Source: Malania oleifera (taxonomy: Eukaryota > Streptophyta > Magnoliopsida > Santalales > Ximeniaceae). Taken from it: a DNA stretch of 64,000 nt. The stretch is from the NCBI RefSeq assembly GCF_029873635.1, contig NC_080418.1, positions 8,089,562 to 8,153,561 on the forward strand. The letters are read 5' to 3'. The position numbers and the translations under genes are program-made. The notes beneath the pieces are model-generated. The model had not been told where the DNA came from and ran no database searches. It saw only the letters and a program-made list of their open reading frames with translations. Shown here piece after piece: positions 23,029 through 34,296 of the stretch (its first letter is position 1; each line of letters starts with the position of its first letter).

Positions 23029-23710
23029 CGACTCTCTCTCTCTTCAATTTCGGGCTATTTTTATGTCGGATCGACAAACCAAAGCCACCACGACGCTCCT
23101 AGCGAAGTTCTCTACAAGTCTGCCGGAGCGGATCGTCAGGGAAACGAAGTTGAATTTCATTCCAAATCCAAGGTAAGACATTATATTCAATATTTGGATT
23201 TTTGACAATTGAAGAAAGTAATATATGCGTAAAAATACTAAATTTTAATATTAAAAATTTTCAGTTCCAGGGTGTTGATTGGGAACGTTGGGAATCATCC
23301 CTAAGTTGATGTAAGAGTTTTTAAGTCGAATTTGACTTAGTGGTAGTTATAGAAAATGTTGTACGTACGAAAATACTAAACTTTAATTCTGTGAGTTTTC
23401 ATTTTTAGGGTGTTGAGTTGAGAACCTTGTGGGTACGGGGAAGATTTCCTTAGGGGCTTTTCAGGAATCAGATAAGGGGATAAACTAAACTAGTTTTGTT
23501 TTGAGAAAATGTATGTATATATATATATATAGCATCTGGTTTTAGGAAAAATAAATATATTTATATATATGATTTATATTTGGAAAATACTGTTTAAATG
23601 ATGATATGTTGAATACGTAGAAAATTTGTTTAGTATGGCATGAGTATAAAAATGTTGTGAAATACTATTTTTTTTTTTTTGAATGGGGACGATATGGATT
23701 TTTATGATGG

Positions 23711-23990
23711 AAAACCGGCGTACGGGCCGAGATATTTTTATATGTATATGTGATTTACCAGCATACGGGCCGTGCTATGTGATTTGCCAGTGTACGGGTT
23801 ATGCTATGTGATTTGCCAACGTACGGGCCGTGCTCTGTGGTTTACCAGCGTACAGGCTGTGCTATGTGATTTGTCGGCGTACGGGCCGTGCTATGTGGTT
23901 TGCCAATGTACGGGCTGTGCTATGTGATTTGCCGGCGTACAAGCCGAGCTATGATAAAATGTGTAATACCAGCGTACCGGCCGATGATTT
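23711..23990 (+). repeat. 29-bp minisatellite in 5' LTR B
   Basis: About eight imperfect copies of a unit with TGCTATGTGATTTGCC and GCGTACGGGCCG. The matching array in the 3' LTR is at about 31181-31455. It explains the small ORFs there. Confidence 0.88.
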
Positions 23991-24953
23991 TCATGATACA
24001 CGTATATATGTGAAATGATATGATTGATGTGAAAAAATAAATTATATGAAATATTTATGTATCACGGTTTTAGTATATGTATATGATATCAAAACCTGGT
24101 TGGCTTGGTCTAGGCTAGCACTTGCACGGTACCGTTGCTATGTGTCCATGGTCCTCGTGATCATGATATCTGTGTTAACGCCGCTGTACGGAGTGGTGTG
24201 AGATTGGATGGTCGATGTGGTTATTTTCAGGAAGTGTGCTGTTATCGCCCCTGGTGTACGGACCAGTCTGGGTAGACCCATCGGACCTACAAACTACTGT
24301 TTGACTTGACAGTGGTCGGCCAACCATTGTCAGGTCCCACCTTCGGGCCACACAACCCAGTCATGTGGGGGTAATACATGACAACAGTCAGCTAACCTAC
24401 CAGGATTGTTTTTATGTTATTATTATTATGATATGAGATGAGAAATGTTTATGAAAATGCAGTATGTTCTGCCATGTTTTGATATGCATATGTTTTCCCA
24501 GATTTGATAAACAGTATTGAATATGTTATGTATAGTATATGTAGAACACAGAATACTCATGTTGCCACACACTGGTATTAGTTTATTTCCCTTACTGAGA
24601 GGTGTCTCACCCCTAAATCTTATACATTTTTCAAGAGCCCCTTATAGGAGAGCGGGAAAAGCCCCGCTGATCTAGATCAGTTGTTTGCCCTCTTTGGAAG
24701 GGTAAGTTTTTGGTAGGGACAGTTAGGTTTTGTGGGGATTGTCCCTAGATTTCATTTTTGAGATGTATATACTGTGAAATAGTAATTGTAGTGACTCTAG
24801 TATGTGTTATGCACATTATGATGAGATGTATATGATTTTATACTTTCTACTGCGTAGGTTTCTTCTGTGTGTTTTGTTATATCCCTGGTGCCCACGGGCC
24901 CAGGTGGATTGTGACCTACTAAGTTGGAATGTATGATGTGATGATAATTTATT

Positions 24954-25009
<56 letters not shown>

Positions 25010-25030
25010 AAAAGGAGTAGGTCGTTACAG

Positions 25031-25044
25031 TTGGTATTAGAGCC
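25031..25044 (+). other. Primer binding site of element B (initiator Met tRNA type)
   Basis: TTGGTATTAGAGCC begins one base after the LTR end. The TGGTATCAGAGC-type site is complementary to the 3' end of plant initiator methionine tRNA, with one transition here. Confidence 0.85.
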
Positions 25045-25263
25045 TAGGTTGCTAGGTTCTGTAGACTTTAAAGTGCAGCAGGAATAATACCAAAGTTGAG
25101 GAAATGATTTGAGGTTTTGTTCTACAGTCTAGAGGCAGGACTTCCATGGTAGTTTCTGTGTTTTTCCTGGGGTGACGATTTCAGGAAAACCATAGTAAGC
25201 TATTGTCAGGTTGTGTTCCTAGAATGTAGAACTGGGGATTAATAATGAGTTAGAAATGTTGAG

Positions 25264-26421
25264 ATGAGTGGTGAGGATAGGTGGGTAAATTATGAGGATA
25301 GGATTACTGAATTGCAACTGCTATTTTCCAGGATGGATCCAGAAGGACATAGTGCCAATGCGAGTGGCAGTGATGGAGCAGGACCATCAGGTACAGCTAG
25401 GACCGACTCTGTTGCGGTATTACGTAGCGTGGCTCAGCAGGTTATAGCTGAGATTGCTAGGAGTTCGAGGGAGCAGAGTGGTCCATCTACAGGCCATGGG
25501 TGCACTATAGAAAAATTTACAAAGATGAATCCTCTGGCGTTCTCAGGTGGAGTTGATCCTGCAGCCGCTAAGAACTGGATGCAGGAGATTGAGAAAATCT
25601 TGGCTGTGCTGCAATGTACTGAGGAATAGAGGGTCCTCTTTGCCACCTATAAATTGACAGGAGAGGCTGAGAGGTGGTGGACTGTGGTGAGACTATTAGA
25701 GCAGCAGAGGGTGACTCCAATAGCTATGACATGGGACCGGTTTAAAGATCTGTTCTTTAACAGATATTTTCCAGCTACTGTGAGGGAGGCTAAGGTAGAA
25801 GAGTTCCTGATTCTGAAGCAGGGACAGCTATCCGTCCAGCAGTATGCAGCACGTTTTATCGAGCTCTCTCGTTTCGCCCCATACATTGTTCCTGATGAGG
25901 TGAAGAAGGCGAGGCAGTTTGAGAGAGGCTTGAGGCGGAGTATATTTAGGCAGGTGGTGGTGCTGCGGATCCAGGACTTCGCTGAGTTGGTCGACAGGGC
26001 GGCCTTGGCAGAGATTGTTTAGCGTCTTGATGTGGATGAGCCGGGACAGAGGAAGAGATCTGCATCTACAAGCTACCAGCAGGGTCACAGGCCGGGTCAG
26101 TGGAGGAGAGGTAATCATGATAGAGGGCGGAGACAGGAGACGGGAGGACGCCAGGTGCAGACAGGGCAGGGTCCTCCAGTTTGTCAGACTTGTGGTAGGA
26201 GACACTGGGGAGAGTGTCGAGTTGGTGGTGTAGTGTGCTACCGCTGCGGTAGATCGGGACATATAGTGCAAGATTGTCCTACCCCGCCAGATGCAGCTCC
26301 GGTGTGCTATCGCTGCGGTAGATCGGGACACATGGTACGAGACTGTCCTACTCCACTAGATGCAGTTCCAGCTCCTAGACCATACCGGGGAGGTTATCAG
26401 GCACCACGGGGGGGCCAGTAG
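25264..26421 (+). pseudogene. Element B gag, three in-frame TAG codons
   Basis: Gag of a chromodomain gypsy element: a variable N-terminus, the GEAERWW and FKDLFFNRYFP capsid blocks, and FERGLRRSIF. Near the C-terminus come a cysteine cluster (CQTCGRRHWGEC) and two CCHC zinc knuckles (CYRCGRSGHIVQDC and CYRCGRSGHMVRDC) in a 69-bp tandem duplication. The frame is interrupted only by TAG at 25627, 26020 and 26419; at all three a sister copy has CAG. Two starts are possible in the same frame: ATG 25264, or ATG 25333 (ATGGATCC), which directly follows a splice-acceptor-like TTTTCCAG. Gag packages the RNA in cytoplasmic particles (family knowledge). Confidence 0.92.
26233..26370 (+). repeat. 69-bp tandem duplication of the gag zinc knuckle
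   Basis: Two copies (26233-26301 and 26302-26370), each encoding a CX2CX4HX4C knuckle and the linker PTPPDAAPV or PTPLDAVPA. Element C shows a single, degenerate knuckle at the equivalent place. Confidence 0.85.
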
Positions 26422-29400
26422 AGGAATACTGCTCCAGTTAGGGTGTTTACTCTGACGCCGGGTGAGGCTGAGGCGTCAGGTGACATGGTGACAGATATGG
26501 TCATTATGCTTTCTTTTAAAGTTATTGCATTATTTGATTCAGGAGCTACACACTCATTTGTGTCCTTGGAGTGTATTAAATTATGTGAGGCTGAAATACA
26601 ATCATTAGATATTGAACTGTTGGTATCTACACCGACTGGGTCGGTAGTGAGGTGTGGTAGGGTACTCCGCGACTGCCCAGTAGAGATTCAGGGGAAAACA
26701 TTGTCTGGTGATTTGATAGTGTTAGACATGCATGGGTTTGATGTTATATTTGGCATGGATTGGCTAGCAGTTAATTTTGCCAGCATAGATTATCGTGCAC
26801 GAGAGGTGATATTTAGACCCCCGGGGGAAGCAGAATTCAAGTTTGAAGGGTCGCATGTACAATCCCCGCCTCAGCTAGTTTCAGCTATTCAGGTCAGGAG
26901 ACTACTGCTGAGTGGTTGTCAGGGGTTTGTGGTGGTTGTGAAAGAGATGTCAGAGAATGAGTCGAAACTTGCTAGCACGCTTGTAGTGAAGGAGTTTGTG
27001 GATGTTTTTACGGATGAGTTACCAAGCTTGCCACCCGACCGTGAGGTGGATTTCTCTATTGATCTACCTCCCGGTACAGCGCCGATTTCTAAAGTACCTT
27101 ATCGAATGGCGCCAGTGAAGTTAGCAGAATTGAAGAATCAGTTGCAAGTTCTGCTAGATAAGGGCTTCATACAGCCCAGTGTATCTCCGTGGGGCGCTCC
27201 AGTTTTATTTGTGAAAAAGAAAGACGGGACTATGAGGATGTGTATAGACTATAGGGAGATAAATAAAGTGACAATCAAGAATAGGTATCCTCTACCCCGT
27301 ATCGATGATTTGTTTGACCAGCTCCAGGGTACACGGGTGTATTCGAAGATTGACCTCAGATTTGGCTACCATCAGGTGAAGGTGAAAGCAGAAAACGTCT
27401 CAAAGACGGCCTTCAAGACTAGGTATGGGCATTACGAGTTTCTAGTGATGCCGTTTGGTTTAACGAATGCTCCTACGGTATTTATGGACTTGATGAATAG
27501 AGTCTTCCACCAATACCTAGACCAGTTTGTTGTTGTTTTTATTGATGATGTACTGGTATATTCTAGGAACTATGAGGAGCATGAGACGCACTTGAGGCAG
27601 GTTTTGCAGACACTTCGGGAAAAGAAGTTGTACTCCAAGTTTAGTAAATGTGAATTTTGGCTGGAGAAGGTCGTGTTCTTGGGGCATGTTGTATCTGGAG
27701 ACGGTATTTCTGTGGATCCTAGCAAGATTGAGGCTGTAGTGAATTGGGCTAGACCGAGAAATGTCCACAAGATCAGGAGTTTCTTGGGGCTAGCAGGCTA
27801 TTACCGTCGTTTTGTTGAGGGATTCTCAGCTTTGTCAGGGCCCTTGACACGACTGACGAGGAAGAATGTTAGATTTGAGTGGGACGATAGTTGTGAGCAG
27901 AGTTTTCAGGAGCTAAAACAGAGACTAGTCACTGCACCAATGTTGATCATCCCATGTGGGGGTGAGGGGTATACCATTTACAGTGATGCATCCTTGAAAG
28001 GACTTGACTGTGTATTGATGCAGCATGGCAGGGTAGTGGCGTATGCATCCAGGAAGTTGAAAGAATATGAGAAGAACTACCCTACCCATGATCTTGAGTT
28101 GGCTGCAGTGGTACACGCACTGAAGATTTGGAGGCATTACCTGTACGGTGAGCAGTGTGAGATTTTCTCTGACCATAAAAGTTTGAAGTATTTCTTTACG
28201 CAGAAAGAACTGAATATGAGGCAGAGAAGGTGGTTGGAGCTGATTAAGGATTTTGATTGTACCATCAGTTATCACCTAGGGAAAGCAAACGTGGTAACTG
28301 ATGCGTTGAGCAGGAAATCTAGGGAGCCAGTGTTGGCGGCTACGGGGATCCAGCATCCAATCATAATGGATTTGGAGAGACTCGGCATAGAGTTGGTGGA
28401 GAGTGATCTCCCAGTATGTATTGCCAGCCTAGTGGTACAGCCTACCCTGCAGGAGAGAATTAAAGCTGCCCAGAAGGAAGATCCAGAGCTAGTGTAGGTG
28501 ATAGACAAAGTACAGAGTGGGCAGGGGGAGGAGTTCAGTATCGCAAATGACGGAACTTTGCGGTTCCGTTCCAGATTATGTGTTCCTGCCGATACTGAGA
28601 TCAGGAAGACTATTCTAGAGGAGGCTCACAGATCTTTGTATACAGTTCATCCCGGTAGTACGAAGATGTACAGAGATCTGCGAGAGTCATACTGGTGGAG
28701 TAGTATGAAGAGAGAGATTGCCGAATATGTAGCGCAGTGTTTGACGTGCCAGCAGGTAAAGGCTGAGCACCAGAGACCGGTAGGGCAGTTACAGCCGTTA
28801 TTCATCTCGGAGTGGAAGTGGGATCACATATCGATGGACTTCATGTCAGGACTGCCGACGGCGTTGCATGGTCATAATGCCATCTGGGTGATTGTTGATC
28901 GATTGACGAAGACCGCTCACTTTATTCCCATCAAGATCAGCTACTCCCTCAGCCGTTTAGCGGAGATTTACATTCAGGAGATAGTACGTTCTCATGGGGT
29001 GCTTGTATCTATTGTGTCGGATCGAGACCCATAATTCACATCACGATTTTAGAGGAGTTTGCAGGAGGCTCTGGGGTCTCAGTTATCATTTAGTACGGCA
29101 TTTCATCCTCAGTCAGACGGGAAGACTGAGAGGACGATACAGATATTAGAGGACATGCTCAGAGCGTGTGTACTAGACTTTGGGGGTAGTTGGACTCAGT
29201 TCATGCCATTAATAGAATTTGCGTATAATAACAGTTATCAGTCTAGCATTGGCATGGCACCATTTGAGGCTCTGTACAGTAGGAGATGCTGTTCTCCTTT
29301 GTTTTGGGATGAAGTGGGTGAGCAGCGAGTAGTGGGGCCAGAGCTGGTTCAGCAGGCATGTGATAAAGTTCGTCTTATCAGGGACAGAATCAGTGCAGCT

Positions 29401-29880
29401 TAGAGTCGACAGAAGAGTTATGCCGACCATCGCCGCAAGAATTTAGAGTTTGACGTAGGTGATCACGTATTTTTGAAGATAGCTCCGATGAAAGAGGTTA
29501 TGCGATTTGGGACGAAAGGTAAACTTAGTCCTAAGTTTATCGGTCCATTTGAGATTCTAGATAAAGTGGGACCGGTAGCCTACAGGCTAGCTTTCCCACC
29601 TGTATTGTCCAGGATTCACGACGTATTTCATGTTGCTATGTTGAGGAAATACGTCCCAGACCCTTCTCATGTCATCAGTTATGATGAGTTGGAACTTAGT
29701 GATTCACTGGGATATGAGGAGGTACCAGTACAGATTCTGGATAGGAAAGTACATGAACTACGTAACAGGAAAATTCCTCAGGTAAATGTTCTGTGGAGGA
29801 ATCATGTAGTAGAAGAGGCTTCTTGGGAGTCCGAAGAGCAGATGAAACAGAGATATCCGCATTTATTTCAAGAGGTCTGA
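26422..29880 (+). pseudogene. Element B pol: protease, RT, RNase H, integrase, chromodomain; four in-frame stops
   Basis: Continues the gag frame without any shift to the stop at 29878-29880. Protease active site [11 protein letters not shown] at about 26530. RT has [20 protein letters not shown] and catalytic [10 protein letters not shown] near 27535-27560. RNase H has [22 protein letters not shown] and SDHKSLKYF. Integrase has the H2C2 zinc region (EEAHRSLYTVHPGSTKM ... CLTCQQVK) and DDE residues in VDRLTKTAHF, SDRDP and TERTIQILEDML. The C-terminus has GPFEILDKVG and a chromodomain ending ASWESEEQMKQRYPHLF. Stops are TAG 28495, TAA 29032, TAG 29050 and TAG 29401. The domain order and chromodomain place it in the chromoviral Del/Tekay-like group. 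Full length for the family, about 1,150 codons. Confidence 0.94.
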
Positions 29881-30097
29881 GTGGATAAAATGTAAGTAGT
29901 TAGGTAGTTTCTTTTGCAGGTACATGTAATGATTTGAATAGTGTAGTATTTTAGTTCTAGAAGAAGTTTCTTTTGTACATGTAATCTTCTAGGACTTGGA
30001 ATGTAATCACGGTATTCCTCCGCCATAAGTGAGGGTAGGTAATAAAATGAGTAGACCCTTTTTCCTGATTAAAGGATGGCGAGTTACGGAAATAGTA

Positions 30098-30133
30098 AAT
30101 TTCGAGGACGAAATTCTTTTAAGAGGAAAGGAA
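30098..30133 (+). other. Palindrome and polypurine tract of element B
   Basis: AAATTTCGAGGACGAAATT (about 30098-30116) and AAGAGGAAAGGAA (30121-30133) immediately precede the 3' LTR start TGTAGTAACC. Confidence 0.88.
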
Positions 30134-30236
30134 TGTAGTAACCGGGAAAAATAAAATTTTAAAAAAATAATAATAATAAAATAATAAAATAAAATAAATT
30201 AATTAAATTAACAAGTAAAATGAATAGTATGATAAG

Positions 30237-30271
<35 letters not shown>

Positions 30272-30429
30272 TAAGTTATTATGATATGCATTTAATATAA
30301 AGGTTAAAGGTATATATATATATAGAAAGTGGAAAGCTTCTTCAAGAAGCTTTACTTTAATTAATGATTACTATATATAAAATATAACTCAAGCTTCTTC
30401 AAGAAGCTTACTTGGATTTTTTTGGAAGT

Positions 30430-30498
<69 letters not shown>

Positions 30499-32468
30499 CG
30501 ACTTTCTTTCTCTTCAATTTTGGGCTATTTTTATGCCGGATCGACAAACCAAAGCCACCACGACGTTCCTGGCGAAGTTCTCTACAAGTCTGCCGGAGCG
30601 GATCGTCAGGGAAACGAAGTTGAATTTCATCCCAAATCCAAGGTAAGACTTTATATTCAATATTTGGATTTTTGACAGTTGAAGAAAGTGATATACGCGT
30701 AAAAATACTAAACTTTAATACTGGAAATTTTCAGTTCCAGCGTGTTAATTGGGAACGTTGGGAATCATCCCTAAGTTGAGGTAAAACTTTTTAAGTCGAA
30801 TTTGACTTAATGGTAGTTATAAAAAATGTTGTACGTACGAAAATACTAAACTTTAATTCTGTGAGTTTTCATTTTCAGGGTGTTGAGTTGAGAACCTTGT
30901 GAGTACGGGAAAAATTTTCTTAGGGGCTTTTCAGGAATCAGGTAAGGGGATAAACTAAACTAGTTTTGTTTTGAGAAAATGTATGTATATATATGTAGCA
31001 TCTGGTTTTAGAAAAAATAAATATATTTATATATATGATTTATATTTGAAAAATACTGTTTAAATGATGATATGTTGAATACGTAGAAAATTTGTTTAGT
31101 GTGGCATGAGTATAAAAATGTTGTGAAATACTATTTTTTTTTTTTTTTTGGAATAGGGACGATATGGATTTCTATGATGGAAAACCGACGTACGGGCCGA
31201 GATATTTTTATATGTATATGTGATTTGCCGGCGTACGGGCCGTGCTATGTGATTTGCCAGCGTACGGGCTGTGCCATGTGATTTACCAGCGTACGGGCCG
31301 TGCTATGTGATTTGCCAGCGTACGGGCTGTGCTATGTGATTTGCCGGCGTACGGGCCGTGCTATGTGGTTTGCCAGCGTACGGGCTGTGCTATGTGATTT
31401 GCCGGCGTACGAGCCGAGCTATGATAAAATGTGTAATACCGGCGTACCGGTAGATGATTTTCATGATACACGTATATATGTGAAATGATATGATTGATGT
31501 GAAAAAATAAATTATATGAGATATTTATGTATCACGGTTTTAGTATATGTATATGATATCAGAACCTGGTTGGCTTGGTCTAGGCTAGCACTTGCACGGT
31601 ACCGTTGCTATGTGTCCATGGTCCTCGTGATCATGATATCTGTGTTAACGCCGCTGTACGGAGTGGTGTGAGATTGGATGGTCGATGTGGTTATTTTCAA
31701 GAAGTGTGTTGTTATCGCCCCTGGTGTACGGACCAGTCTGGGTAGACCCATCGGACCTATAGACTACTGTTTGACTTGGCAGTGGTCGGCCAACCATTGT
31801 CAGGTCCCGCCTTCGGGCCACACAACCCAGTCATGTGGGGGTAATACATGACAACAGTCAGCTAACCTACTAGGATTGTTTTTATGTTATTATTATTATG
31901 ATATGAGATGAGAAATGTTTACGAAAATGCAGTATGTTCTGCCATGTTTTGATATGCATATGTTTTCCCAGATTTGATAAACAGTATTGAATATGTTATG
32001 TATAGTATATGTAGCACACAGAATACTCATGTTGCCACACACTGGTATTAGTTTATTTCCCTTACTGAGAGGTGTCTCACCCCTAAATCTTATACATTTT
32101 TCAAGAGCCCCTTATAGGAGAGTGGGAAAAGCCCCGCTGATCTAGATCAGTTGTTTGCCCTCTTTGGAAGGGTAAGTTTTTGGTAGGGACAGTTAGGTTT
32201 TGTGGGGATTGTCCTTAGATTTCATTTTTGAGATGTATACACTGTGAGATAGTAATTGTAGTGACTCTAGTATGTGTTATGCACATTATGATGAGATGTA
32301 TATGATTTTATACTTTCTGCTGCGTAGGCTTCTTCTGTGTGTTTTGTTATATCCCTGGTGCCCACGGGCCCAGGTGGATTGTGACCTGCTAAGTTGGAAT
32401 GTATGATGTGATGATAATTTATATATATATATATAAATATATATGTGAAAAAGGAGTAGGTCGTTACA
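30134..32468 (+). mobile_element. 3' LTR of complete element B (2335 bp)
   Basis: Same start and end as the 5' LTR, with the two 19-bp palindromes, an expanded CT tract (about 30429-30494) and a shorter TA tract. The 29-bp minisatellite (31181-31455) and hairpin block (32062-32081) are present. It is followed by TTAAG at 32469-32473, duplicating 22621-22625. Size difference from the 5' LTR is mainly in the microsatellites. Confidence 0.93.
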
Positions 32469-32473
32469 TTAAG

Positions 32474-32679
32474 GATTTCTTCGACGAACACAGGGCCTCG
32501 TCGACGAGAAAATACCGAGAGAGGGTCTAGGGGCGGTCTAAATTTCATCGACGAATATAGGGCTTTGTCGACGAATTTTGTGAAGCACTCGTCGACGAGG
32601 CGGCGTGTCTCGTCGACGAATCTAAAAGCATAAATAGTGGAAAGATGGGATTTTTATTTATTCTCTCGCCGCTCTCTCA

Positions 32680-32730
<51 letters not shown>

Positions 32731-34233
32731 TCTCTCTTCATTTTCGGCCCCACCAGTAGCCGGATCGATGATCCGAGCTACCACGACGCTCCTGGCGAAG
32801 TTCTTTACGCATCTACCAGAGCGGATTGTTAGGAAATTGGAGTTGGAAATCATCCCAAATTCAGGGTAAGGCCTTTTAGTCTCCTTTTGGCCTTGTGGTA
32901 GTTATAGGAATTGATACAGGCCGAAAAATATTGATGTTTAGTTCTGAAAAATATGGGTTTTAGGGTGTTTTGTAGGAGGCCCTGCGGGTATCAGGCTAGA
33001 GTACAATAGGGGCTTTTCAGAGATAAGGCAAGGGAAATATGCTATGTTCGGAAAGTTCTGAATATTATGCAATTTATTTATTTACAAAAATTATGTATTT
33101 TAGTATGGTGTGGCTTATGATTATGTATATGGTACGGGAATACGTTTATGAATTTAGTTTCATGATTTTACGAATTTCAGTATTATGATTATACGTATTT
33201 CAGTACCATGATTATACGAATTCCAATACCATGATTTTACGATATTTCAGTACCATGATCTTATGAATTTCAGTGCCATGATAACATGAATTCCAGTATT
33301 ATGAATATGCAGTTCCATGTTATGATTATTCAGATTTCAGTACGTTATGCAGTATCATGGTTATTTCAGTATTTCAGAATCATGGTAAATCAGGTAGACA
33401 TGTATATAGAAATATATTATATGATATCAGACCCTGTTGGACTTGCAGCTACAAAGCATGGTACCGTTGCTACAGATACGATGTTACTTTATGAGTGCAA
33501 CCACCTATTCAAATATATGTGGTACGGTCGACCACCTAGGCCCTTGAAGAGGTTAGACTCCCCATCCAGATATGGGTTAAGGTGGGCAGGTCGACTCACG
33601 GAGTTCAGTGATTTATTCCTAGTTGGCCAGTCAGGGTAAATCCAGCCTACGGGCCGCACAACCTCATCATAAGGAGCATGTCATGACACAGATAGCCACA
33701 GGGAATAGTTTCAATTATTATTATTTACGTATGGATTTACAGAAACAGGGATCCTACTTATGTATACTAGAAGTATTTTAAATTATAACCATAATACTGA
33801 TATGTTAAGCAACAGGGAAAAGGGGAGATGTATTTTATTATGGTACTGTACTCTTGTATTCAGTTATTCATTTTATATGGAAACAGATTTCATGATATAT
33901 ACAGTAGTTCATCTGCCACACACTAGTAATAGCATATTTCTTTTTATTGAGCGTTGGCTCATCCCAATATTGAAACATTTTTTACGTGATCCAGGTAGGC
34001 GAGCAGACCAGGCTCTCAAGTAAAGGGGCGTCTGTAATGCCCTGTCAGCAAAGTGAGTACAGAGTTAGATTTTGTATTAACCCTAGCTAGTTGAGGGTAT
34101 TTTTGGGGAAGAGATGTATTTATATTTTGGGAAAACAGTAATATGTATATAACTCTAGTATTATATTGTATGGATATGTTTATTATGATTTACGCTTCTT
34201 GCTGTTTAGGTTAATGACGTAGAAGGTATCTGA

Positions 34234-34264
<31 letters not shown>

Positions 34265-34291
34265 ATCATGTTAATTAAACAGGTCATTACA
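32474..34291 (+). mobile_element. Solo LTR E, right part
   Basis: Resumes LTR E inside its GTCGAC array, then TATA-like GCATAAATAG (about 32629), CT tract (32683-32726), leader homologous to LTR B (ACCACGACGCTCCTGGCGAA, GGATTGTTAGG, GGTAAGG) and a ~24-bp minisatellite with TTTCAGTACCATGATTATAC (33175-33310). It ends ACAGGTCATTACA at 34291, followed by TATGA. Both parts together make about 2.0 kb. No internal domain of this element is present, so it is a solo LTR. Confidence 0.8.
32480..32617 (+). promoter_or_regulatory. Phased GTCGAC palindrome array, LTR E (right six boxes)
   Basis: Hexamer starts are 32480, 32500, 32547, 32567, 32591 and 32612. With the left part (22588, 22608) and element B removed, the eight spacings read 20, 24, 20, 47, 20, 24 and 21. 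Boxes approximate TCGTCGACGA; several are perfect. Confidence 0.82.
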
Positions 34292-34296
34292 TATGA

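Larger units (their letters stand above)
22626..25029 (+). mobile_element. 5' LTR of complete element B (2404 bp)
   Basis: Runs from TGTAGTAACCGGG to GGTCGTTACA, TG...CA. It is preceded by TTAAG, and the same TTAAG follows the 3' LTR, an exact 5-bp duplication. It contains TA and TG microsatellites, two 19-bp palindromes (22898-22916 and 22955-22973), a CT tract, the leader with CCGGAGCGGATCGTCAG and GGTAAG donors, a 29-bp minisatellite (about 23711-23990) and the conserved hairpin block (24592-24611). Over roughly 900 bases of its 3' part I counted about 17 differences from the 3' LTR, nearly all transitions. This suggests a fairly recent insertion. Confidence 0.93.

Noticed and set aside
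23711-23990. CRISPR-like regular repeats
   Set aside because: There are no unique spacers: the 29-bp units are directly adjacent, and the setting is a plant LTR.
25828-26331. 167-codon minus-strand ORF
   Set aside because: Antisense shadow of element B gag; the sense strand has clear capsid and zinc-knuckle motifs.
27925-28275. 116-codon minus-strand ORF and neighbours in element B pol
   Set aside because: Antisense shadows of RNase H and RT coding sequence.
33286-33639. 117-codon plus-strand ORF in LTR E
   Set aside because: Covers the E minisatellite and conserved non-coding LTR blocks; equivalent frames are not open in sister LTRs.
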